Assembly (NCBI GenBank): GCA_003988855.1
Contig: QYAI01000181.1
Span: 1 to 46,638, forward strand
Direction of reading: 5' to 3'
Source of the DNA: Arachnopeziza araneosa
Lineage: Eukaryota > Ascomycota > Leotiomycetes > Helotiales > Arachnopezizaceae
Length of the DNA: 46,638 bases
The position numbers were made by a program, and so were the translations under genes. Shown here piece after piece: positions 11,601 through 21,574 of this stretch. How positions within the stretch are numbered: the stretch's first letter is position 1; each line of letters begins with the position of its first letter. Below the pieces are notes generated by a model. That model was not told the origin of the DNA, made no database searches, and saw nothing but the letters and a program-made list of their open reading frames with translations.

Positions 11601-13299
11601 CTCGGATTGTTCGACTGATAGAACGCGCTTCCAAACGAGCTGTGCACCGATGGTATATCGACAAATACATTAAAGGAAGAGAGCTCCCAGCATCCCACTA
11701 TCCTCGACCACATCTCCCAGCAAGTCTTGCTGTGCCTTCTGCCCCAACCGTTCTTCCATTTCATACCTTCACCTGCCCCTTATCTGCTAAAGATATAAGG
11801 ATGATCTCGCAACGAAATGCTCTCAGAATATCCTCCTCCACCCTCAAATCAATATGGATGCAGGGTTCTGTTTTCTCGCCACCCTCACCTCCTACACCCC
11901 ATCTTAACATAGGTTACGTTTCATCGGACTTCAACAACCACCCATTAGCCCATTTGTGAGTGTATTTATCTGTTTTGAGTAACCGCTGGCTGACTTTCAT
12001 AGAATGCAATCTGTTTTCGGATTGCATAACCCGTCGCGAGCGAAGGCATTCTGCTACGCTACAACGGTCAGCGATAACTCTATCCATCGCCAGCAAATTG
12101 AGCGCGAAGCTCCCGTTTTTCGCGATGCCAGCGCATGGTCCACTGACCGCCTAGTTGAGCAGATTGTACAAGACGAGATTCATATTCTGGTTAATCTGAA
12201 TGGATATACCCGTGGCGCGAGGAATGAAATATTTGCGGCTCGTCCCGCTCCCATACAAATGTCCTTCATGGGATTTGCAGGAACTTTGGGGGCGGAATGG
12301 TGCGATTACCTTCTTGCGGACGAAATGGCAGTCCCACCCGAGACCTTAAGGCCGTGGAGAAGAAATATTGATTTGGAGGATCAGGTTCTGGACGAACAAT
12401 CTCATGAAGCTGAGGACTGGGTCTACTCTGAGAACATCATCTTCTGTCGCGATACCTTTTTTTGCTGCGACCATGCCCAATCTGAGCCCCGGGAGAGACA
12501 ACTTTCCTGGGAAGAAGAGCAAGTTAAACGCTGGCAAATGAGGAAACAACTATTCCCTAGTCTTTCCGACGATGCAGTAATTCTAGGCAATTTTAACCAA
12601 TTGTACAAGGTTCGTTTACTACTTGGCAAAAAAGATTTGTTGAGATCACTGACACTTGAGTAGATCGAACCAACTACCTTCCGAACATGGCTGAGGATAT
12701 TAGATAAAGTCCCCAAGGCCATACTATGGCTACTTCGGTTCCCTGATCTTGGAGAAAGTAACCTAAAGCGCACAGCTCAGGACTGGGCTGGTGAAAGTGT
12801 TGCATCGCGGATCTGGTTTACTGACGTTGCCCCAAAACACGAGCATATCTCGAGAGCCCGTGTGTGTGATTTATTTTTGGATACTCCAGAATGTAACGCT
12901 CACACCACAGCTGCGGATGTCCTGTGGTCAAGCACGCCGTTACTGACACTCCCTCGATATAAGTACAAGATGTGCTCCAGAATGGCCGCATCGATTCTCA
13001 AAGGTGCATTACCTAACAACGAGGCTGGTCGACGAGCAGCAGAGGATCTAATTGCTGATGATGATGCTCAATATGAGAAGTTTGCGATCCAGCTCGCAAG
13101 CGAGTTCACCTATAAGCTACATCCTTCCGGCCATGGACAAGGTCTTGGTAGACTGGGAGAGCTTCGTCAGCTTCTATACGATAGCCGCTGGACCTGTGCA
13201 CTATTTGATACAAAAAGATGGGTATCTGATTTGGAGTTGGCTTACGAGGAAGCATGGCGGCGCTGGGTTGCGGCGGAAGGCGGCGATATTTATCTATAG
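8557..13299 (+). CDS. UDP-GlcNAc:peptide O-GlcNAc transferase-like protein (TPR-GT41)
   Basis: Family GT41 enzymes move GlcNAc (or fucose, in plant SPY) from a nucleotide sugar to Ser/Thr of nuclear and cytosolic proteins. Four exons (8557-9884, 9940-11955, 12003-12609, 12664-13299) give 1528 residues. Residues 1 to about 390 are low-complexity and probably disordered. TPR helices follow at about 395-490 and 790-900 (for example HIYTNLGSLLKDIGQLAAAI). The catalytic half begins at IGYVSSDFNNHPLAHLM, where His1110 matches human OGT His498. It continues through HILVNLNGYTRGARNE and FNQLYK, where Lys1317 matches the UDP-binding Lys842, and reaches CNAHTTAADVLW with His1397. The linker between the catalytic lobes is shorter than the animal intervening domain. 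The last intron falls immediately after the Lys1317 codon. The fold assignment is secure; donor sugar and substrates are not known from sequence. Confidence 0.95.
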
Positions 13300-16200
13300 A
13301 TCTTTCCGCTGGTTTGGACTTAGTTATCTCGTGTCTATCGTTTGGTGTCAGCTATATTGCTTGATTTTAGCGACGGAGTTATCTAGGATATTCACGCCGA
13401 GTATCAGGGTTATCATTTCGGAGAATGGAGTTCTGAAGAACAGCTAGTGGACTGTATAGGATGTAGAGTTAGATACCCATTGCAGCTATGTTAAATGATT
13501 GTGGTCCGGATTCATCACACAGGATTGAGCAATTTCTAGCTCAGTCGATTACCCAAAAATTTTCGACTCAGGTTAGGCGGTCAAGGATACTAAAATGCAG
13601 GAAAATTCTAATTGCTGATTCTCTCACAGCCATGTTCTCTCACATAAGCAACGATGCCAACACCTAGAAGGCTGTGGAGTAAAAGTCGGGCTTAGCTAAA
13701 GGTTTGCGGTAGTGGCTATCAGGCTTGTTAAAGACGTACAAGTTGAACACGGAAGGGATCCAGTGCTGGACATCGCTTTCTAGTCACGAAAAATGGTCTC
13801 GGTCAGCGCTCAGATATGGTAATGGTGTGACCTCAATTGCGACTGCGCGGTTCCTGTGTACTCTGGAGGTAGGCGCTGGTCGTAATTTGACCAATGATGT
13901 TTTACAATCTTTTGGAATCTGTCCCATGATAGAGCCTCCCAGCTTCGTGCGTACCAGAACGGTTCAAGATCAGAACGGCGGGCTAAGAGCCTCCGCGCCA
14001 ATAAAGTGCAAGTCCGGCTAGGAAACAACACGCACTGACATTGTCTTGAAACGCCGAGACTTGTGGTGTTCACACAATTCGCAACCGTTTTTTCCTTCTA
14101 AGATTGGCGAGCGTTCTGATGGGACGGAGAGTCAAATAGAGTGTACCGGATAGGGGGTTAGGCTCACGCATCTACAGATCTTCCCGTCCAGGCCAATCCT
14201 GCTTCCTTGTCGTTCTCAGTAGCCTGGAGATCTTTCAAGCTGACCGACACTGTACCTACTCGGGTACTTCTTTCTCTCACTTTTTGCTCCATCGGACCAA
14301 GCAAGCAAAATGAATACGACCTTGTATTCGATTTCTGTTCCATTCTTCACGTCTTGACAGCGGGCCGTACGGCCGTAGCCAGAACCACGTCCACAGCCCA
14401 GAGCCACCGCCAGGGGTCTAATTTGTCTTGCTCATGTGGATTTTGCGCCTCCCATTCATGCCCCTGCACATGCATCCCCCATTGCCTCCCACACCTAACG
14501 GTTCTCGGGGCATTATCCCATCATCTTGGATTCGACGACGGGGCGAGGGCCGCGTTCTGGGAACCATGTCTACTTTCCACTTCCCGTGAATGATCGGCTC
14601 TTGGTCAGCCTTTGATGTGAAGATCCTAGATCTCTTATATGAAGGATGTTATGAGTTAGCTATTCCGGACAACCCACTGCTGAGGCATCTGAAGTACAGA
14701 AATAACCTATTCCCTGCCTCTTCCAGTTTATCAAGTTGTCTAGTACAAGAGGTTGATACAGGGCAGATTTCTGGATCCTACTTCTTCTTCTTCTTCTTCC
14801 TTTTGAAAAGATCCCAGGGCAGGACGCCCGCAAAGCTTCAAGATAGTTTGAAACAAATAATGCACATGATCTTGCTTTCTTCGGAAAGTTGATATGCTAG
14901 TCTTTTCGTGCCAATTAGAGGAGAACATTATTTTGCCTCGGCGGGAATAAATTCCAATTGTAGGATTTCAGCCTCCAGCCTCACGCCTCTCATCAATTAA
15001 TCAGCTCTAGTAAGGACTCTTACGTGCGTACGGTAAATCTCTCGGGCGCGGCCCGCCAACTTCCACTCAACGTCTTTTTCCGAGATGTGCTGAGACATCG
15101 AAGACATCTTTCGATACTCGACGTCATGCTGCACGGAGATGTCTCTTCTTACAGTCTCTCTTTGTGTCCTACTATAAGCTTCAAAATTGGAGATGACCGA
15201 AGAATTCAATGTGACATCGACGGGATTGATAACCCATCCCTGCAGACTTGGCAAAATCACTCGATGAAAGAGGAAAGTTTTTAGCGGATCTGGTGTCTTG
15301 ATAGAGAGTCGTGTTTTGAAAACCTTAGCCTTGGAAGGCGGGACTTTTTATTACTTTACAACGAGCTGAAATAACAATAGGATAATGTCAAGCAAAGGAA
15401 CAACTGAGTTCTAGATAATATACTCCTACTGTGTCACACAGTGTTCTCAGGCATCCAGAAACCTACAAACATCATTACACCTTAGAAATGTCTGATACTG
15501 TTCCTACTGCGGTGGGGGGACACTGTGCTCACATCAAATGCTAAGAACCAACGTTAAATTTAGCCTTTGAGGAACAGGTGCAAGATTTGTGACCATTATA
15601 CAAGATGCACAATTGAAGAGCTTGTCTATCCCTTGTTGCTTTTTAAGGGACCTTAGTCTCCTTTACCCGGGCCTAAAGCATGACCGACACATCCCCAACC
15701 GCTTTAGATTGCGCAGGTGTCCGATCCTGCAGGTCCGTGTTTTCATTGGCACCAGCGAAGATTCCAAAGCTCTGCGGCGAACTTCGGAAAAGAAAAAGCA
15801 AAAAAAGAAATGCTCGTTCGTCGTTAGGGTTGTGAAGCATACTCGTCCTCTTTCCCAAATCATTATTAAGGCGACTAATAATATTATAATGGGCGTGGTA
15901 TTGTATCCACTTAGAATCCGAGCGCTGAGAAACCAGCACATCCTGCAGGCAGTCCCATGTCCTGATTGTTCAAAGGCTCCAAGTGATGCACTGTTGAGGA
16001 CGACCGACGGAGGAGGACAAGGCCAAGTGTCGAGATCTGCATCATTCTGATGGGCAGAGGTTCAGCTGGCAAATGCCAAACCAAGTCCTTGCGGCAACAG
16101 CGCTCGGAGCGATAATTCTGAGCTCATTCTGTCCTGCACCATCCAGTGCATTGAAATATGATTTGTAGGCCTGTTTGACGGGGATTAATCAAGTACGGCT

Positions 16201-18060
16201 GAAGTATCTCTCTGCTCTGTACAAATATATCGAGAAATGATTGTCATCCTGATGCGGGTGCACGAGTCACGATACCCGTTTCCCAGAGCTCATCCTAGTT
16301 TCCGTGCCTGTCAGCTTCTCACTCGCTTCTCAGGCCAGGTCAAGGAGCCCTAGAAGATTTGCGTGCAGTGCACAGGGGGCTAAGTGAACATCGCCGACCT
16401 CGATAACCAAAAATCCAGCAGGATGGTTCAACGACTGGACCACCGCATCGAGGAATGCACGACATCCGCTATCATCGATCGTGATTGGCTCCAGGCATCC
16501 TCTCGAGCACTACGCCATTTGGTGGACGCAGTGCTGAGCAATTTATCCGGTATTATTGACCTGGGGTTTTTACAAGTCTGAACACACCACAGTCCTGTCC
16601 ACCACCAGCTTCCACAGAATATGTGTGCAGACAGGCAGGTGGCCGCATCCCAAAGTTTTGGTTTTGGAAAACTTAAAGTAATGATTTGCGGCGCCACCTA
16701 GCCGCTGTTGCGTGAGCATGCAGCACTCAGCTTCTATGGGCGGAGTTCCTCCGAACTTATGTACTCTCACGCCAACCAATGGTGGCTCACCTTTCACAGC
16801 GGTGAAGAATACCGAAGAGGAGGCCAGCTTCAACGTTTCGGCAGTCTGGGACGGGTCTTCAACGGCTGTGTTAGAACAGGGCATGGCCCAGAGCAGAAGT
16901 GGTGTGGCTCAACCGTTCTGTTTCTGTCTGTCTCATAATCAGAAAGGGCCTGCGAGCGAAGATCTGAGTCCGATGCACGAGCGGAGGCTCGATCTGAACG
17001 TTGAACACGGCCTTGATACAATGATTGACAGGGTATAACGAGAATTCAATTCCTTGCGATCACTTAAATAATACCCCCTAACCACTGTCCAGAAATGAGG
17101 AACCATGATATCAGCGCCATGTTAGTGTTTGCTTTCTTTGAAATGGTGATGGGCTCTGTTAGGGAAACAGCTGAAGGATACATGTTATCTCTTGCGCCAG
17201 GATAGAACTATATAAAGTAACCAAGCAAGGAAGGAAGGAAGCAAAAGAAGCAGAATGAATGCAATATAGGGGAGTCTCAGCCTCTGACCAGGACAAAAAT
17301 GCCACCCAGGCAACTGTTTTCGAATATACTTGTGGGGAGAGAATGATTGGACTACTCAAACGCGCAGAGTGGCTCAATGGCGTTGATTCTAATCCCATCC
17401 ATTCTACTCGCAATCCACGATGATAGCCAAGCATTGACGACTCATATTAACGGTTAAAGCACAGCCAAGAGAGGAAGGAAGGAAGGAGACTGCTACTTTT
17501 TCTTTAGATCGGGATGTTCCACTGTGACGAAGTTGTGTTTGATAGCGCATGGAGATGATGTCGAAAGTTTCTTCATTTCCATTGTAGCCGCTGCCCTGCC
17601 TCAAATCACGACGATGTCAAAGTCCAGGCAAGGACAAGGCAAAAGAAAGGAAAAGAGGAGGAGATCGTCAGAGCGAGCAGCGTGTGGAGCAGAGCATGCT
17701 CCCGAATTCCAATGCAAACAGTACGGTTTCGGACCCAGAACGATAATCATCTTCAATCTTCAATAATTCATCCAGACTCAGTCAGCCACAGTCGATGCTT
17801 CCCCTGGCTCGGTCAGGAGCGACAACGTCGGGCTGGTCTCAGGTCATACCGATAATCTCCGCCGCTAAACATCTTGAGATCGCTTGGCGCTGGGAATCTC
17901 AGGTAGTGGGGTTTGATATTACTCCAAATGTAATAATTATGATCAACCCTGTTATAGCAGAGGGAGCAGCGAGAATAATGGCAAGGATCGGAAGAGCAAG
18001 GGTGACTTGGGGACGGGAGACGCGAGCGATTCACCGCTAGCAACGGTGATCGTGTGTCCT
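13300..18060. other. Gene-poor region, left part
   Basis: These 4.8 kb hold only short unsupported frames (for example 14207-14593 and 15589-16050 on the plus strand). None has recognisable motifs, conserved-looking composition or plausible splice partners. A TTC microsatellite lies at 14781-14800 and GGAAG runs lie near 17228-17242 and 17473-17489. Base composition is like single-copy DNA, not RIP-altered. It may contain regulatory sequence or a non-coding transcript for the downstream Myb gene; that is inference. Confidence 0.5.
14781..14800. repeat. TTC trinucleotide microsatellite
   Basis: About six consecutive CTT/TTC units in non-coding DNA. Confidence 0.85.
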
Positions 18061-18064
18061 CGAG

Positions 18065-18140
18065 GGAGCTGTTGTTGTTGCTGTTGATGATGATGATGAT
18101 AGTTGTTGTTCTTGTTGTCGTTGTTGTTGTGGATGAGGGG
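18065..18140. repeat. GTT/GAT trinucleotide microsatellite cluster
   Basis: GTTGTTGTTGCT, then a run of GAT units, then further GTT units with interruptions. The tract is purine/keto-biased and makes spurious Leu/Val-rich and Met-rich frames. Confidence 0.85.
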
Positions 18141-18289
18141 GATGATGGAAGGGATGGTGGATCAGGATGCTCATCTGATCCCATGCCAAACAAGTTCCTG
18201 CTGAGGCTTCTGGTGGTCAGTCACCCTCCTCTCGCCGGTTCATGTATATCTTCTTTCTTTTTTTTTTTCTGCACTGAGGGGGAGGGGAT

Positions 18290-18290
<1 letters not shown>

Positions 18291-18328
<38 letters not shown>
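18291..18328. repeat. GATT tetranucleotide microsatellite
   Basis: Nine and a half uninterrupted GATT units. Purity of this kind suggests recent slippage and likely length variation between strains. Confidence 0.95.
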
Positions 18329-18329
<1 letters not shown>

Positions 18330-18440
18330 ACGAACGACGATTCCCAGCTGTTCGGAAACAGGATCCCTGCTACTCGTCCCGCTCCCCGTCGCGACAGTCC
18401 CATTCTGTGCTTCCCGACCTAAATATACAGCAACGAGCTG

Positions 18441-18690
18441 GGTGTCTGGCTTGGTTGATTGGCTAGCTGGCTGGCGAGCTGGCTTGGGAGGCCCATGGGT
18501 TGTGTCGTGGTCGTCGTGGTCCTTTCCCAACTCCGAAGCAGAAGCAGCAGAACAACAATCATTACAATCATCATGCTGTGGTGCGCAGGTATCCAATCCA
18601 GCGTCGGTCCCCGGCGGTTGAGCTCGCTGGCTGGGTGTCTGGCTGGCTGGGTGTCTGGCTGGCTGGCTGGCTGGCTGGCTAGCTGGCCAG
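18441..18690. repeat. CTGG/GTGTCTGG interrupted repeat region
   Basis: CTGG-based repeats occur at about 18441-18487 and again at 18626-18688, with higher-order units such as CTGGCTGGGTGT repeated. The interval between them is ordinary sequence. The repeats force Trp/Leu/Ala-rich translations in several frames, which should not be taken as genes. Confidence 0.85.
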
Positions 18691-18956
18691 TGCTGCAGAC
18701 GGACTGGCTTCTCCCAAACAAGACGAACACGGGGCGTCCTCTAGGCCGTATCGAGGAGCAGCGCCTACCGCCCGTCCTGTTCCATCCTGGCCACCCAGCT
18801 GAGAGGTTGGTGAAAAGCCACCCCGTTCAGGGTGTTGGGGTGATCCACGGATGTATCTGACGCTCCCGGAAACGACATCGACATCTGGCGCAGTGTCCCA
18901 CCACCACCACCATCTCGACCATCTTTCTTCTTCTGCGACTCTACTACTGTACACTA

Positions 18957-19050
18957 CCTACCCTCCTCTCCTCTTCTCGTCTCCTTCCCCCCCCTTCCCT
19001 TCCACCCCTCCCCTCCCTCTCTCCCCTTCCCCCCTGCCTTGGCTGGAAAG
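18957..19050. repeat. Long pyrimidine-rich tract upstream of Myb gene
   Basis: About 90 bases are almost only C and T (CTCCTCTCCT, CCCCCCCTTCCC, and so on). Tracts of this kind are frequent just upstream of, or inside, the 5' leaders of strongly regulated fungal genes. The start codon of the Myb gene lies about 540 bp downstream. Confidence 0.7.
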
Positions 19051-19094
19051 GTGGTACTGACACCACGGCGTCTGCTTCTGGCTGCTATCAACCC

Positions 19095-19119
19095 GGCTGC
19101 TGCTGCTGCTGCTGCTGCT
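19095..19119. repeat. CTG trinucleotide microsatellite
   Basis: Eight consecutive GCT/CTG units inside the presumed 5' leader of the Myb gene. Confidence 0.9.
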
Positions 19120-19585
19120 CCTGTTCCTCCTGTCGTTGACCGTATCCACCTTCAGAGATACCCACACCCCTTCCCACGTTCAGGTTCTCTCCCTGGGCTC
19201 CCAGCATGCCTCGTCGTTGCATCTGTTGAACCCTCCTGGTTATCCTTATTCTCATCCCAGAGCCCTCGATCTTCATATACTTGGTCACCATCCCCGCGTC
19301 TCCTACATCTCCAAATATCCCATTCCACAACAGTACCGCTCCCCAATCTACACCTCTCTTCAAGCCATTGCAAAAACCCATCCTACCTCGGATCAGATCC
19401 CTCCTCATCCAACCCCATCTTGTCTGAACAGCCACTCCAACTTTCTGGCACTGTTTCCCTTACCTGTCGACCTTTGACGCGCCAGAGCCCGTCCACGAGA
19501 GAACCTCGTGGATCTGTGTATTTCAAGCCAGTCACCCTACGCTTCACTACCTGCCCAGCAACATTCACTCCATTTGCCATTATCC

Positions 19586-20551
19586 ATGGCATCGCACCGT
19601 CGAGGACCGTGGTCCCAAGGCGAAGATGCTTACCTATGTCAGCTTGTCCATACACAGGGAGCTCTGAACTGGGTTCGGATCGCACAACTAATTGGGTCTC
19701 GGTCGCCAAAGCAATGCCGGGAGCGTTATCATCAGAACTTGAAGCCAACTCTCAATCATGAGCCTATCAGCCCCGAAGAAGGGCTTCAGATTGAGCGAAT
19801 GGTTGCTGAGATGGGCAAGCGCTGGGCAGAGATTGCCCGAAGACTGCACGGTCGAAGTGACAATGCCGTGAAGAACTGGTGGAATGGCAGCATGAACCGC
19901 CGGCGACGTCTCGTTCTTCGTCGCAAAACATCCTCACCCCACTCTACTCACTTTGAAGATCGAGACCAGTCCCTCTCTTTCCCAAAGCCTGCTTCAAGTA
20001 GACCTTTGACCATCACGTCCACGGCTTTCACCCCTCGACGGGCTGTGGATGGTCCACTTCCTTCGCCGTCTGTATCCGAAGCATCACGAGCAGAGTCGGT
20101 CGACGGTGCCCCATCCCTAGTATCAGATACCAGCTCAGCCTTTTCGATATCACCTCGTCTAGGCACTTCCCCGGGGCTTGAGCTCCCTCCATTGAACTGC
20201 TATTCGCAAGAGTCGCGGCGTCCCTCTCTTCCAGGACTTTCAATGAGGCACAATCCATTATTCTTAGAATCCGAGACTAGTAACTTTACTTTGTCATCAC
20301 GATTTCAGAGTGACACTAAAGTGCACAACCTACACACCCTGTCCCCCATTTACTCTCCTTCGAACCAACAAACTCATCACGGGATTCCTCCGTCGCCCCA
20401 TGAGCATCAGTTCGAACCAAGGAGGCAGCTGCTTACAGCTCCACCAACTCCTGTACAGCTGCCGCCCCTTCAATTCGGATCTCGCTGCGAGGTTACGGAG
20501 CAGGCCGCGGAACGCGATTCGAGGATGAGGATGTCTTCGCTTCTGGGATAG
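19586..20551 (+). CDS. R2R3 Myb transcription factor, FlbD-like
   Basis: Single-exon gene of 321 residues. The N-terminus carries two tandem Myb repeats: RRGPWSQGEDAYLCQLV through NWVRIAQLIGSRSPKQCRERY (repeat 1, about residues 4-55) and PISPEEGLQIERMV through RWAEIARRLHGRSDNAVKNWW (repeat 2, about 60-105). Both keep the regularly spaced Trp residues and recognition helices. The rest is Ser/Pro-rich and probably disordered. Layout and length resemble FlbD of Aspergillus, a conidiation regulator, and the arrangement MASHRRGPW at the start is typical of that group; this is recall, not a search. I chose the ATG at 19586, because the in-frame codons upstream (from 19508) look like leader sequence. 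Orthology to FlbD rather than to a paralogue is not proven. Confidence 0.9.
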   Translation: MASHRRGPWSQGEDAYLCQLVHTQGALNWVRIAQLIGSRSPKQCRERYHQNLKPTLNHEPISPEEGLQIERMVAEMGKRWAEIARRLHGRSDNAVKNWWNGSMNRRRRLVLRRKTSSPHSTHFEDRDQSLSFPKPASSRPLTITSTAFTPRRAVDGPLPSPSVSEASRAESVDGAPSLVSDTSSAFSISPRLGTSPGLELPPLNCYSQESRRPSLPGLSMRHNPLFLESETSNFTLSSRFQSDTKVHNLHTLSPIYSPSNQQTHHGIPPSPHEHQFEPRRQLLTAPPTPVQLPPLQFGSRCEVTEQAAERDSRMRMSSLLG

Positions 20552-21574
20552 GCACACATGTAATGACCTTCTACGAAAAGTGGTGGCGTTATACTGACTC
20601 GGAGCTTCACGGAATCTCAATGGGAGGCTGATCTTGGGATATTGGAAGTGGATTTGAGTGCATGGATGTAATGAGCGGCGTTTGAACACACCTGGCAAAG
20701 TAATATTCTGTATACTTTATTTAGATACCCATTCGAGAGCTTGTAAAAATGAATGAACTCTTCAAAGCAACGCTCTTGGTCTATTTGTTGCCACATTACC
20801 CTTTTCTTCCGAGTCAGCATTGCATAATCCATCAGAAGTTAGACTAGGAGCTACTCTCCGTACCTCCAAACTAAGAAACTCATTATGCCACTATTGGGAT
20901 ACGCCGTGTTATAATACTAGCAACTATGATCTTCCTCGCTAAAAAACATAGGGCTCCCTCAATAGGGTGACTGTTGTTCGATCCCTTTTGTAGTTGGACT
21001 TCTACTCGATTAGCTCCTTTGACTAACTAGACGTTCAAGTCTCTGGTTTGGGTTAGATCTCAAAACATGAGCGCAGAAAAGAGGGTACTGGGGAAAACCG
21101 GACACTGATTTGTCATATGATTTGTCAAGGCCTTCTCATCGTAAATTGGGGAAAGGAGTTAGGTCTGGTTATATTGTTGGATGGAGGAGCATGTTTAAAC
21201 CCGAGCGGATTTAGGAACAGAGTCGTGTAGCACGCCTGCTGCATCAACCAGCTTGGATGGTGCAGGAGTAGAAGAGATAGAACCGGCTTCAATATCTAAG
21301 GATGCAAAGGTTCCGAGGAAGATCAGTAGCTAAAACCCTTGTGTTCCTTCTTGGATTCGACGCGATCATGAAATTCGTATGACTCAAGCTGATGCTAAAT
21401 AGTCATCTTTGATAACATTGGTGATTCTGAGTGACTCTGGCCTATCTAGGTCTCGTTCATAGGCTGGTAATGCCCAGTTAAGTCCTCCTCAGTTCTGCCA
21501 TCATGAAAACCCGCCATGAACGCTACAGCGCAAACTTCTCTATATCTGGACCATTTGAGATTTAGCGGTACCAA
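20552..21574. other. Convergent intergenic region
   Basis: About 1 kb between the 3' ends of the Myb gene and the SANT gene. No credible ORF, tRNA or repeat was seen. It presumably holds both terminators. Confidence 0.5.

Noticed and set aside
14207..14593. 128-codon plus-strand frame
   Set aside because: Cys/Ser-rich composition without motif, no splice partners, and an overlapping frame of equal quality on the other strand.
15589..16050. 153-codon plus-strand frame
   Set aside because: No family resemblance, starts with a non-canonical codon (GTG) and includes an A-rich tract; it looks like chance.
18054..18860. Several open frames rich in Val, Trp, Ser or Asn
   Set aside because: They are direct translations of microsatellites in multiple frames on both strands.
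19508..19585. N-terminal extension of the Myb protein
   Set aside because: The ATG at 19508 is in frame, but the extra 26 residues do not look conserved and the family starts at the RRGPW region; the ATG at 19586 is preferred.
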